Part shown: piece by piece, positions 1 through 7,786 of the stretch
Layout of the letters: every line of letters starts with the position of its first letter
How positions within the stretch are numbered: the first letter of the stretch is position 1
Assembly: GCA_016841485.1 (NCBI GenBank)
Contig: JAENZA010000004.1
Location: forward strand, 1 to 64,000
Source of the DNA: Methanobacteriota archaeon
Lineage (GTDB): Archaea; Halobacteriota; Methanomicrobia; Methanomicrobiales; Methanomicrobiaceae
Reading direction: 5' to 3'
Length of the DNA stretch: 64,000 bases
Program-made: the position numbers and the translations under genes
Notes under the pieces: generated by a model
Seen by the model: only the letters and a program-made list of their open reading frames with translations
What the model was told of the DNA's origin: nothing
The model's database searches: none

Positions 1-75
1 GATCCGTTTGATAGGCTCGGGATGTACGCACGAAGGTAACGACGTGTTCAGTCCACGAGTACTAACGCCCAAATC
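1..75 (+). rRNA. 23S ribosomal RNA, 3' end (partial)
   Basis: The first bases (GATAGGCTCGGGATGTACGC and the following GTTCAGTCC, AGTACTAAC) are the conserved last segment of large-subunit rRNA. The gene runs off the left edge, and the exact 3' end near base 75 is estimated. The 5S rRNA follows about 65 bases downstream, the usual 16S-23S-5S order, with no tRNA in the spacer that is visible. Confidence 0.9.
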
Positions 76-140
76 AGCTCTATAATGCGTCCCCAGAACT
101 CAGACGAAATCCTATGTGCACACCATAACCATACACCTGT

Positions 141-260
141 AATTGCGGCCATAGCAGAGGGGTACACCCGGACCCATTCCGAACCCGGAAGTTAAGACCT
201 CTCACGTAGTATGCTATACTGAGATGCGAGAGCTCTCGGGAACCATACTTCGCTGCAATT
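141..260 (+). rRNA. 5S ribosomal RNA, copy 1
   Basis: A 120-base 5S rRNA with the conserved CCCGAACCCGGAAGTTAAG-like core (here CCGAACCCGGAAGTTAAG). The ends AATTGCGGCC and CGCTGCAATT pair as helix I. It lies just after the 23S end, so it is the terminal gene of the rRNA operon. A second, slightly different copy sits at 1724-1844. Confidence 0.95.
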
Positions 261-727
261 GCTGACTAAAAAACAAAACTGTTCTACTACTATTATTCTC
301 CAGAGCGAAGCTGAAACCCGGCATCGGGTCTGGTATTGCTATTATTGTGAGCGAAGCTTTTTGCATCTGATACTGTTCTTCTCCTGCATGTCATATGCGG
401 CATTCATCTGCCGGTATGCAGTGGACAGAGCGCATTCGTGCGGACCATCCCGGTTTCGGGGGTCATATGAATGGTATCTTCTGCTGAGCGCAGCCGTTTT
501 TTTCTGATGTGATTCGTATCCCGGGCATCAAATGCGGCATGCGGGTTCCGGGCTGTCCGGTGACGGGAGCGCTGCCGTCAGGCCGCCGGTCATGGGATTC
601 ATGTACATGGTATTGTTCAGAGGGAGCCTGTGGTATTGATCGCTTCGTATCCGGGGATTACTTTCACGACGCGTACGGTTCTCTCTTTTAAGCATGGCCG
701 GTGACGAGATGTCAGGAGACACCGAAG
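261..727. other. Intergenic stretch downstream of the rRNA operon
   Basis: No convincing gene. The plus-strand ORFs at 259-507 and 509-691 have no family resemblance and unlikely composition. A short inverted repeat (CTGC/GCAG at 481-493) followed by a run of eight T's near 496-503 could help terminate rRNA transcription, though archaeal termination mainly needs the T-run. I see nothing else. Confidence 0.5.
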
Positions 728-1144
728 ATGGAGAAGGCAGGTTTTCTGGCGGTAAACAACTACAATGCCGTTGATTCCAATGGCAGTGAATGGACGATTG
801 TGACATGCATGCTTTGCGGGACAAGGTTTGCCGTGAGAGTCCGGGAACTCCAGCAGGCCTGTGTCGGCATCCTTCCTGCACGTGTGGAACCACTCCGCAA
901 CAGCCAGGGCCAGATGCTTCTCGGAAGTGCGGGAACGATGTCTCTCTCGCGCTCGGGAAAGGCACTCAACATCGAGCTGGTGAATGGTGACCGGTTTACG
1001 GTCTCCCTGTTTGCCGTACGTGAACTTCTCGTTCGGCGAAGATCCCATTGCCAGATTGTGCGCATTCCCCGCAAAGAACGTCTTCTGCCACATCCGCTCT
1101 CCCCCTCCCCACAGCTCCGGATACAGGACGCCCTGTTGTGCTAG
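728..1144 (+). CDS. Hypothetical protein, 138 aa
   Basis: I do not recognise a family. I start at MEKAGFLAVNN because AGGAG (about 713-717) precedes this ATG at a suitable distance; the tracked ORF begins nine codons earlier. The N-terminal half holds one CxxC (CMLC) and the middle looks like a small beta-rich domain (SGKALNIELVNGDRFTVSLF). The C-terminal 25 residues are proline- and arginine-rich and may be poorly conserved. Overlapping minus-strand ORFs are shadows. It is probably real, but with no context beyond sitting between the rRNA operon and another small unknown gene. Confidence 0.5.
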   Translation: MEKAGFLAVNNYNAVDSNGSEWTIVTCMLCGTRFAVRVRELQQACVGILPARVEPLRNSQGQMLLGSAGTMSLSRSGKALNIELVNGDRFTVSLFAVRELLVRRRSHCQIVRIPRKERLLPHPLSPSPQLRIQDALLC

Positions 1145-1190
1145 AGGTATCCATGTCCGCTAGGGCCGGGAAATAAATAATAAGGTAGCA

Positions 1191-1466
1191 ATGGAAGTAG
1201 GATGCATGGTACTCCGGGTGCATGAACAGCAACGGGTCATTGACCACGTTCAGAGCATAATGAAGTCCTATGACAATGCCGAACTTATCATGGGCGAACT
1301 CCTGTCCCTTGGGTTTCTTCGGGTATCCTCCTCGCCCGACCCGTATGCTATGGAGCATGATGGTCTGGAATTGTATCTGCGCATTCGCCTGAATTCGGGT
1401 ATGTCGGTTGCCGGATATGACCTGTTGACCTTTGATGAACTGTGTGAGGAAATGGGTGGAGAATAA
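1191..1466 (+). CDS. Hypothetical protein, 91 aa
   Basis: A small acidic protein with no recognised family. It starts MEVGCMVLRVHEQQRVIDHV, with AAGGT a few bases before the ATG. The first 40 residues look like an amphipathic helix; the rest alternates short strands (LELYLRIRLNSGMSVAGYDLL) and ends EEMGGE. No membrane segment or metal motif. It lies upstream of tRNA-Cys with its own spacer. Coding is supported by composition and a plausible ribosome binding site only. Confidence 0.55.
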   Translation: MEVGCMVLRVHEQQRVIDHVQSIMKSYDNAELIMGELLSLGFLRVSSSPDPYAMEHDGLELYLRIRLNSGMSVAGYDLLTFDELCEEMGGE

Positions 1467-1551
1467 GGGGTGTACGGTGCAGTACGAAAAAAGCGCCCCG
1501 AAATGCTGTTCTAATCTTAATGGTTTTCATTTCGTTGCAGATACCAATCAA

Positions 1552-1564
1552 ACATATTTTATGC
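1552..1564 (+). promoter_or_regulatory. Probable TATA box for tRNA-Cys and second 5S
   Basis: CATATTTTATGC, preceded by the purine-rich BRE-like CAAA, lies 35-47 bases before the tRNA-Cys 5' end. That is about right for a start 10-20 bases upstream of the mature tRNA. The next promoter-like site is absent before 5S copy 2, so the two RNAs are probably co-transcribed. Confidence 0.45.
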
Positions 1565-1598
1565 TTGTATTTCCTATCTAGTAAGGCAAGACTACGAT

Positions 1599-1670
1599 GC
1601 CAAGGTGGCGGAGCGGCCACGCGGCTGCCTGCAGAGCAGCTATACTCCGGTTCAAATCCGGACCTTGGCT
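1599..1670 (+). tRNA. tRNA-Cys (GCA)
   Basis: A 72-base cloverleaf. The acceptor stem is GCCAAGG/CCTTGGC with discriminator T. The anticodon stem is GCTGC/GCAGC with loop CTGCAGA, giving anticodon GCA. The T-arm is TCCGG-TTCAAAT-CCGGA. No encoded CCA and no intron. It stands 54 bases ahead of the extra 5S rRNA. Confidence 0.95.
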
Positions 1671-1723
1671 TTTGGTTCTTTCGCGTTTCGAGAAAGAATC
1701 GCCGTAACAATCGTTGCGGCATA

Positions 1724-1844
1724 AAACTGCGGCCACAGCAGGGGGGTACACCCGGACCCATCCCGAACCCGGAAGTTAAGCCCTCTCACGTAGTATGCTC
1801 TACTGAGGTGCGAGAGCCCTCGGGAACCATACTTCGTTGCAGTT
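1724..1844 (+). rRNA. 5S ribosomal RNA, copy 2 (unlinked to 23S)
   Basis: A second 5S rRNA, nearly identical to copy 1, with the same core GAACCCGGAAGTTAAG and helix I formed by AAACTGCGG and TGCAGTTT. It follows tRNA-Cys rather than a 23S gene and ends in a T-run (GTTTTTTAA) that may terminate transcription. Its differences from copy 1 keep pairing in helix IV, so it looks functional, not a pseudogene. Confidence 0.93.
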
Positions 1845-1927
1845 TTTTAAGGTAAGAAGCTCTTCTTTCAATGTTATGCCGGCAGCGCAGCGGTTAATAT
1901 CCCCTGGACGTAACGTAGAGCTGCATT

Positions 1928-2557
1928 ATGTATGACGCGGACCTTTTGGGAATGTTTGTGCTGTCATTTATTATCGGTCTGACCGGTGCACTTGCTCCCG
2001 GACCGACGTTGATAGCCACAATAACCGCCTCCATGCGGGATGGGTGGAAGGTGGGGCCTCAAATTGTCGCGGGTCATATGGCAATCGAAGCGATGCTTGT
2101 CCTTTTCATACTGGTCGGACTTTCTGAATATATTATACCCTATAGTTCGGCGATTGCCTTTACCGGGGGCATATCCCTGGTATTCTTCGGTGCGATGACC
2201 CTGCGGTCCGCACCGACGGCCTCCCTGAGCGTACAGGGCGGCGAGATGTTCACCAGTCCCTACATTGCAGGAATACTCACCTCGGCATCGAATCCGTATT
2301 TCTGGCTGTGGTGGCTGACCATCGGTGCCGGGTTTCTGCTGGATGGCGTCCGGGCCGGTCTCCTGGTGGTCGTCGCCTTTCTCGCCGGCCACTGGCTTGC
2401 CGATCTGGGATGGTTTACGTTCGTGTCGGTGGGTATCGGCAGGAGGAGGACCATAGTCTCCGTGCAGCTCTACCGGGGCGTGATCGGCGTCCGCGGTGGC
2501 ATTCTCATACTCTTTGGCATCTACTACATCGCATCCTTCCTTCCCTCATTTGTATAA
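1928..2557 (+). CDS. LysE family translocator (amino acid/metabolite exporter)
   Basis: A 209-residue integral membrane protein of the LysE/RhtB superfamily. It opens with the family's N-terminal signature, a membrane segment followed by LTGALAPGPTLIATI, where the PGP motif is diagnostic. About six hydrophobic segments are visible, including AIEAMLVLFILVGLSEYII and a segment near residues 115-135 (ASNPYFWLWWLTIGAGFLL). Such proteins export amino acids or small metabolites by a proton-coupled mechanism; the substrate cannot be told from sequence. The gene stands alone, convergent with the flippase-like gene downstream. Confidence 0.88.
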   Translation: MYDADLLGMFVLSFIIGLTGALAPGPTLIATITASMRDGWKVGPQIVAGHMAIEAMLVLFILVGLSEYIIPYSSAIAFTGGISLVFFGAMTLRSAPTASLSVQGGEMFTSPYIAGILTSASNPYFWLWWLTIGAGFLLDGVRAGLLVVVAFLAGHWLADLGWFTFVSVGIGRRRTIVSVQLYRGVIGVRGGILILFGIYYIASFLPSFV

Positions 2558-2671
2558 GCACAGGAATGCCCCTCTGTGGACACAGCGGCAGCATGGATTA
2601 TAGCCCCCACCGCCCCCCACAGCAGAAGGCCGGTGCTGCACACCCGGGCTGTTTTAAAAAATAAGAATACG

Positions 2672-3712
2672 TCAGTTTCTCTTCAGGCGTTTGATCTGCC
2701 TCAGGATCATCTCACGCCGGACAATGAGGACGCTTGCAAGCACGCCTGCGAAGATATTGAAGTAATACATGATGAGGCGCCAGATAAGGACGAAGACACC
2801 GACGATGGAAGAGGGGACGAAGAGGCCGTACAGGGAGGTGGCGCCGATCTCGGCGATTCCTGACCCGCCGGGTGTCAGCGGTATCATCATAATGATCGCT
2901 ATCATCAGCTGAACGATGAACGATTCCAGGAAATGGGGCGGTTCTCCCAGGGCAATGAGAATGAAGGAGGGAATCAGAAATTCGGCTGTCCAGTAGAGTG
3001 AGGTGAAGAGGATGCCCCATAACAGACCCGACCGTGCCTTGCCGACGAATTTCGTCAGTGCTGAATTGAAATTATCGACCTCTTCATCGATCCGTTCTCT
3101 CAGATTCTCGACCCGGTCCGATTTCCATCGTTTGGTAAACCAGCTGGAAACTCTCTTGATGAGGCGCTTTAAAAAATCCGGGTGGCGGATGGAATAGACA
3201 AAGATTGCAAGCACCACGACAAGGAGAAGCCACATGAGGAGGAGCGGGGTGGTCAGGTTCACATCGAGATCACTGACCTGGAAGGCAAGCAGCAGGAATG
3301 AAAATATCCCGATGATCCCCAGGACGATACCGTCAAGGACCCGTTCCATGATAACGACCGCTGTGGCATCCCCGACCGGGACGTTTGCGCGGTAGAGTTC
3401 ATGGATGCGTACGGGTTCACCTCCGGCCTGTGAAGGAGTGATGGCAGCGACCAGCAGGTTTGCAAAGACGGCGTTGAGAGAATGCATGAAGGGCACATGA
3501 TATCCCAGCGAATGCGACATCATCTTCATCCGCAGAGCCCAGAAGATAAATGCCCCCATATGAAAAAGTAGGGCAAAGAGCAGATATTGAACATTTGCAT
3601 ATCTCAGATAATCGATGGTGTTTTCATCGATCGTCAGCCAGAGGACGATCAGGAGAACGACAGTGCTGAACCCCACCGATATTGCGAGCCATTTCCACTG
3701 TTTTTTCTCCAT
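2672..3712 (-). CDS. Lysylphosphatidylglycerol synthase TM-region / flippase-like membrane protein (UPF0104)
   Basis: A 346-residue multi-pass membrane protein resembling the UPF0104/PF03706 family, the membrane part of MprF. Diagnostic stretches are NAVFANLLVAAITPSQAGGEPVR near residues 83-105 and TPGGSGIAEIGATSLYG near 277. The catalytic lysyl-transfer domain of MprF is absent, so it is not an aminoacyl-lipid synthase; a role in moving lipid-linked or polar lipid intermediates is a family-based guess. It ends RREMILRQIKRLKRN, a basic cytoplasmic tail. A TATA-like site lies about 60 bases before the ATG, suggesting its own transcript. Confidence 0.82.
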   Translation of the reverse strand: MEKKQWKWLAISVGFSTVVLLIVLWLTIDENTIDYLRYANVQYLLFALLFHMGAFIFWALRMKMMSHSLGYHVPFMHSLNAVFANLLVAAITPSQAGGEPVRIHELYRANVPVGDATAVVIMERVLDGIVLGIIGIFSFLLLAFQVSDLDVNLTTPLLLMWLLLVVVLAIFVYSIRHPDFLKRLIKRVSSWFTKRWKSDRVENLRERIDEEVDNFNSALTKFVGKARSGLLWGILFTSLYWTAEFLIPSFILIALGEPPHFLESFIVQLMIAIIMMIPLTPGGSGIAEIGATSLYGLFVPSSIVGVFVLIWRLIMYYFNIFAGVLASVLIVRREMILRQIKRLKRN

Positions 3713-3767
3713 TCATCACCTCATTTTGGATTTAGATGCGCATTAGTTCTCTATTTTTTAGAATCTA

Positions 3768-3778
3768 TACTATATACC
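3768..3778 (-). promoter_or_regulatory. Probable TATA box of the flippase-like gene
   Basis: Read on the minus strand the site is GGGTATATAGTATAG, a good archaeal TATA element about 55-65 bases upstream of the ATG at 3712. This would give a leader of roughly 30 bases. It sits in the 75-base gap between this gene and the DUF357 gene. Confidence 0.5.
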
Positions 3779-3787
3779 CTTTTTACT

Positions 3788-4360
3788 TTAAATGGTGAAC
3801 AAATGGCGGTTTTTTTTGACCCGCAGCAGCCCCGCACGTATTCCTGCGTCAAGAAATCCGTACCCGTAGCTGAGTTCGCCAAGGGCCTGCAGCAGGTTGC
3901 CGGTCTTCATGGTCTTTTCCGCTTTATGCAGATATCGTCCTGCCTTGAACAGGACTATCTCTGCCGCTTCGTGGACCGGGCTTTCCTCTTCGGGATTGAT
4001 TACAACCGATTCCAGTGCGGTGGTGAGCATGCGGTGATATCTGCCGGTTTTCTCTTTCAGGTGGCTCTCCAGGTTCGGGGCCGTCTTCTCTTCTATTAGC
4101 GGCAGTTCGTCAAGAGCGTCGATATCGTTGAAGATGCCGAGAAGGCACCCGCAATCAAGCCACCCGAACCCGTAGGTGATGGCGGCATGGGCATTGACGG
4201 TATCGCCCTCTTCGTAGAAACGAAACCCATCGCTTGCATAGGCTCCTGCCATCTCGATGATCTCATGATAGAGCGCATAGTAATATCCTGATCGTGAAAC
4301 GGCCGGCCTGACCTTCTCGGTCTTGTCCCAGAGTGCTTCTCCAAGTGCCTGAATGCTCAT
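3788..4360 (-). CDS. DUF357 domain-containing protein
   Basis: A 190-residue cytosolic, helix-rich archaeal protein with two copies of the DUF357 signature: [13 protein letters not shown] near residue 73 and [13 protein letters not shown] near residue 165. Each copy follows a long helix ([37 protein letters not shown] for the first). The function of this archaea-specific family is unknown. Its start overlaps the dphB stop by four bases (ATGA), so the two genes are probably translationally coupled. Confidence 0.85.
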   Translation of the reverse strand: MSIQALGEALWDKTEKVRPAVSRSGYYYALYHEIIEMAGAYASDGFRFYEEGDTVNAHAAITYGFGWLDCGCLLGIFNDIDALDELPLIEEKTAPNLESHLKEKTGRYHRMLTTALESVVINPEEESPVHEAAEIVLFKAGRYLHKAEKTMKTGNLLQALGELSYGYGFLDAGIRAGLLRVKKNRHLFTI

Positions 4361-5109
4361 AGTCCTGCAAATGCTGTAAGGTATTCTTCTTCGATCAGAT
4401 GCAGTTTGGCAGGGATGACCAGGACATGAAGCGGGTCCCCGAAATCATGGCCTTTCAGCGTCTCTGCATCACCCGCGCGAATATGCGGGGTGTCCGAACC
4501 TGCCCGTGCGATTCCCACAAAGAGACGGGGGGGTTCTTTGTGCTCCCTTTCTGCCATCTCTTCTATCAACCCGATTGCCTGTGGTACCGTCATATAGCGT
4601 TCCTGCTGGATATCAAGATATACCAGGGTATGGAGGTTCAGGGACTGATTTGAGAGGATCGTGTCCAGAGGGGCCGTGGGAAACCACCCTTTTGCGGGAA
4701 AGGGAACTGAACATGATTTGCCGAAGCGGTAGTTCTGCAGGCCGGAAAGCCCGCACACAGCGGATGATATGGAAGAACCATGAATGATCTCTGTCGGGAT
4801 GTTGCGTTCTGCCGCCCGGATCCTCAGGTCGGCGTGGGTGGTCGACACCATGGGGTCTCCCCCGGTAAGAAACGCAACGTCGGAATCCCGTGCATATTCA
4901 AGAATCGTGTCCGGGTGCGATTCGACGTCTTCGCGCCCGAGGACAATGATGGTTTTCCCGTACAGATCCTCCATTTCGCAGATTTTGATCCCCATCAGGC
5001 GCGAGGTATACCCTTCAAGAAAGACATGATCCGCACCCTGAATTTTTTTTAGCCCCTTTATTGAGACATCTTCGCCGTCAAACAACCCCAGACCAATGAA
5101 CGAAAGCAT
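4357..5109 (-). CDS. dphB: Diphthine synthase (diphthamide biosynthesis methyltransferase)
   Basis: A 250-residue SAM-dependent methyltransferase of the tetrapyrrole-methylase fold. It successively methylates the modified histidine of elongation factor 2 during diphthamide synthesis. Characteristic sequence: [20 protein letters not shown] at the start, then [28 protein letters not shown] and [23 protein letters not shown]. Length is normal for archaeal DphB. It is the upstream partner of the DUF357 gene. Archaeal DphB makes the trimethylated intermediate; the amidation enzyme is not in this window. Confidence 0.95.
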   Translation of the reverse strand: MLSFIGLGLFDGEDVSIKGLKKIQGADHVFLEGYTSRLMGIKICEMEDLYGKTIIVLGREDVESHPDTILEYARDSDVAFLTGGDPMVSTTHADLRIRAAERNIPTEIIHGSSISSAVCGLSGLQNYRFGKSCSVPFPAKGWFPTAPLDTILSNQSLNLHTLVYLDIQQERYMTVPQAIGLIEEMAEREHKEPPRLFVGIARAGSDTPHIRAGDAETLKGHDFGDPLHVLVIPAKLHLIEEEYLTAFAGL

Positions 5110-5475
5110 CGTATATTCCTCCCTGCATGCCTATTTTCCGCATAGTACGACTTATCAGTTTTGCGCACCATCTAGATCAAATCTGCGATCGGTAATATGC
5201 TCTCATGCCTGTTCATGCGAATGGGTGAAGAAAATTACCTGCAATGCGAAGGTGCCGTCGGGTCCTTTGGTACGGATGGGTTTGAGGCGCCGGGTCACCG
5301 TAAAGAATGCTTTATTTCACATCGATACGATACAGTATGAAAAAGTGCAGGGGCTCAGGAGACACCAATTTACTCCCTCTCCACGGGTCAAACCTGCAAC
5401 ATACATCCCTGGAAGAATTGAAGAATACTTCATTGTTTTCGGGTGCCCGGCGCACCCGTATCCCCGCTGATATCC
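5110..5475. other. Divergent spacer upstream of dphB and the cis-prenyltransferase homologue
   Basis: About 365 bases separate the divergent starts. The plus-strand ORF at 5096-5470 shows no family and overlaps the dphB start, so I treat it as non-coding. The only promoter-like site for the plus gene is weak (GCTTTATTTCACATCG, about 5309-5324). No clear RNA gene or repeat. Confidence 0.4.
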
Positions 5476-6069
5476 ATGTTGAAGAAATTCTATGAACGCA
5501 GGCTGGCTCAGTCCCTGGAAGAGATCCCCCGGAACGTGTGTTTTATGGTCAGCGAAGAGGAGGTCCTGAATGCTCCCGGAAAGATCGTTGATCTTGCCCG
5601 TTGGAGTAAGGAATTGGGTATTGCCACACTCATCATTCATATCCGGACCACCTCTGCCCGAAACGTTCAGACGATTCTTCCGGAACTGAGACGACTGGCA
5701 TCCCTGGCACGGGTGGAAATTCATTCCCGGGGTGGAAGCGAGCAATTCGGAAGCGGAGATTTGCAGATTCTCATTGCCATCGACATGTCGGGAAAAGATG
5801 AAATTGCCGCTGCCATCCGCTCCATGGCAGAAGAGGGAATATCCCCCGGGGAAGTCGATGAAGAACTCTTCCGCTCATATCTTACCATCAGGACCGAACC
5901 GGATCTTGTCATCAAGACCGGCGGTGACCAGCTGACCGACTTTTTAATCTGGCAGTCCGTCTATTCGGAACTCTTCTTTACGGACATAAACTGGGATACG
6001 TTCAGGAAAGTGGATTTTTTGAGGGCTCTGAGGGATTATCAGATACGGGTGCGCCGCTTTGGCAGGTGA
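5476..6069 (+). CDS. Divergent cis-prenyltransferase homologue lacking the catalytic N-terminus (probable accessory subunit)
   Basis: A 197-residue protein. Its last 60 residues match the C-terminal half of undecaprenyl/dehydrodolichyl diphosphate synthases: EPDLVIKTGGDQLTDFLIWQ (residues 141-160), then SVYSELFFTDINWDTFRKVDFLRALRDYQ. It ends VRRFGR, keeping the C-terminal RxG motif. The N-terminal half has no MDGNxR catalytic loop and no TFSxEN motif, and the Arg of IRTG is Lys. This is the layout of the non-catalytic NgBR/Nus1-type subunit of heteromeric cis-prenyltransferases. The catalytic homologue lies tail to tail next door with a 31-base overlap. I start at MLKKFYERR; an upstream GTG is possible. 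Confidence 0.8.
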   Translation: MLKKFYERRLAQSLEEIPRNVCFMVSEEEVLNAPGKIVDLARWSKELGIATLIIHIRTTSARNVQTILPELRRLASLARVEIHSRGGSEQFGSGDLQILIAIDMSGKDEIAAAIRSMAEEGISPGEVDEELFRSYLTIRTEPDLVIKTGGDQLTDFLIWQSVYSELFFTDINWDTFRKVDFLRALRDYQIRVRRFGR

Positions 6070-6827
6070 TGAAGCCGCACCCGGTCGTTATAGACCCGGA
6101 TGCCCCGGAGAAGATCGATCTTTCTGAAGAGCGGCCAATAGGGGGCACAAAAGAATACCGCGGATTCGTACCCGTTTGCAAGCCAAGGCAGGAAGTTTGA
6201 GGTCCTCTTTTCATTCCCCGTACGGATGATCAGATCGACTGGTGCAAGATGCGTATCTCCGCAGATCTTCTCCTCAACCAGGCGCGGGGTAATCTCCTCT
6301 GCCCGGATGCGTCCTTCCCGTTCATCTTGGAGTATGCCTTGTGCACTCCTGATGATCTCATTTCGTCCCCCGTAGGCAAGCGCAATATTGAGATAGAACT
6401 GATCATAGTGCTGCGTGGCATGTTCCGCATCCTCAATGGTCTTCAACAGATGTTCCGGTATCCGACTGCGATCGCCTACGATCTGGAGGCAGATCCGGTT
6501 CCTGTGGAACCGGTCATCGTCACGGACGGAACTGAATTTTTTGATGAATAATGAGAAGAGTTCTTCCAGCTCCTCTTCCGGACGGTTGAAATTTTCCGTG
6601 GAGAAGGTGTAGAGGGTGATGGTGCGAACCCCGAGTTCCCGTGCCCATTCGAGCACATCTTCGGTCGTCCTGGCACCCATGGAGTGGCCGAATGCGGTCT
6701 TCTTTCCCAGGCTGGAGGCATATCGGCGGTTTCCGTCCATGATGATGGCGATATGGCCGGGCACATGCTGTATCGTCTGTTTCAGGTGCCACTCGTAGAT
6801 TTTTTCGGGGATCACACGAATCTTCAT
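6039..6827 (-). CDS. uppS: cis-prenyltransferase, catalytic subunit (polyprenyl/dolichyl diphosphate synthase)
   Basis: A 262-residue member of the UppS/DHDDS family, which extends an allylic diphosphate with IPP in the cis configuration to make the glycosyl carrier lipid for protein glycosylation and envelope sugars. Catalytic Asp31 lies in IIMDGNRRYASSLGK; other motifs are TLYTFSTENFNRP, LNIALAYGGRNEI and DLIIRTGNEKRTSNFLPW. Its C-terminus (RLHHLPKRRTRI) lacks the RxG motif that completes the active site in homomeric enzymes, whereas the neighbouring truncated homologue has it. The start overlaps the radical SAM stop by four bases, so it belongs to the lysS-radical SAM-uppS operon. Confidence 0.93.
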   Translation of the reverse strand: MKIRVIPEKIYEWHLKQTIQHVPGHIAIIMDGNRRYASSLGKKTAFGHSMGARTTEDVLEWARELGVRTITLYTFSTENFNRPEEELEELFSLFIKKFSSVRDDDRFHRNRICLQIVGDRSRIPEHLLKTIEDAEHATQHYDQFYLNIALAYGGRNEIIRSAQGILQDEREGRIRAEEITPRLVEEKICGDTHLAPVDLIIRTGNEKRTSNFLPWLANGYESAVFFCAPYWPLFRKIDLLRGIRVYNDRVRLHHLPKRRTRI

Positions 6828-7786
6828 ACCGGGATGACCTCGACAATCATGCCCTTGTTGGGATATCGTTCCACCACGTATTTTTTTCCGGGATGATCCT
6901 TAAAGCAGTCTGTCAGGACCCACCATGCCATCTCCACCCGTCCGTCGATAACTTCCATTATCTCCGGGTCGATATCTGGAACATCTTCACCACATTCCAG
7001 TACGCCGTAGATGATTGTGCCGTCCTCGGTGATCTCTTCAAAGGTCCGTGCGGTATTTGCAGCGATCCGTTTCAGGCGCTCCCTGAGCTGGATTGAGTCT
7101 TTAAATGTTGAGGTGCACCAGTGCACCTTCTCATGCCGGCGGATCGTACGCGTCCACTCTTCCGCCCCGCCCACAGCATTGTGGTAGCAGTCCTCCAGGT
7201 CGAAGCCCCGTAGCCGCATTTCGTGGGCATTGGTCTCGCTCCATTCAAGTTCGTTGATATTGAAGAAGTTCAGGTCATCCAGCAGAGGTTCAAATGCTTC
7301 GATTCCCGGAAGAGAGGGGACTTCAATGGTTACCTCCATGCCCAGTTCCTTTGCTTTTCGTATCTGTGCGGGAAACCTGCTCTCCATGATCTGGGGCCAG
7401 ATTTCATGGGGCGGGTGGAACCGGATCTCATCAACCAGGCCGACAAGGGCTTCGAGTTTGGCATCGTCCGGTGCGATACCCGTATACATATGGATGTGGT
7501 GGTCGTCTCCGAAGGTATCCTTGAGAAGACGGCAGTAATGTACGATCCGGTCGGGAACAAGGAATGGTTCCCCGCCGGTGATGCCGGTCCCGAGCGCACT
7601 CATGATGCGTGCTTCCTCCAGAAGATCCTCATCACACCGGATTTCCCGGTCATTGGCATAGGCGGTGTCTTTTCCCTTCCGCTCACTCGATATCGGGCAA
7701 TACCAGCAGGTGCGGTTGCATCTCCCGGTAATAAAAAGGACCATCTTGGCCCCCTTGTGGCAGAGTCTGCAGGCCTTACTCAGCAC
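6824..7786 (-). CDS. Radical SAM protein of unknown substrate
   Basis: A 320-residue radical SAM enzyme. The iron-sulfur motif is TGRCNRTCWYCPISS (CxxxCxxC) near residues 20-34, and the SAM-binding GGEP motif is GTGITGGEPFLVP near 68. A strand segment DEIRFHPPHEIWPQI follows. There is no C-terminal SPASM-type cysteine cluster; three scattered cysteines occur (DLEDCYHN, HWCTST, LECGED). The substrate is unknown. It lies between lysS and the catalytic cis-prenyltransferase, overlapping both (11 and 4 bases), so the three are co-transcribed. A lipid-related reaction would be speculation from context alone. Confidence 0.85.
   Translation of the reverse strand: MLSKACRLCHKGAKMVLFITGRCNRTCWYCPISSERKGKDTAYANDREIRCDEDLLEEARIMSALGTGITGGEPFLVPDRIVHYCRLLKDTFGDDHHIHMYTGIAPDDAKLEALVGLVDEIRFHPPHEIWPQIMESRFPAQIRKAKELGMEVTIEVPSLPGIEAFEPLLDDLNFFNINELEWSETNAHEMRLRGFDLEDCYHNAVGGAEEWTRTIRRHEKVHWCTSTFKDSIQLRERLKRIAANTARTFEEITEDGTIIYGVLECGEDVPDIDPEIMEVIDGRVEMAWWVLTDCFKDHPGKKYVVERYPNKGMIVEVIPV

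Noticed and set aside
259-691. Two small plus-strand ORFs after the first 5S rRNA
   Set aside because: No ribosome binding site, odd composition with many Cys and Trp, and no similarity to known proteins; treated as intergenic.
5096-5470. 124-codon plus-strand ORF in the dphB upstream region
   Set aside because: It overlaps the dphB start, has no recognisable domain and no good start signal.
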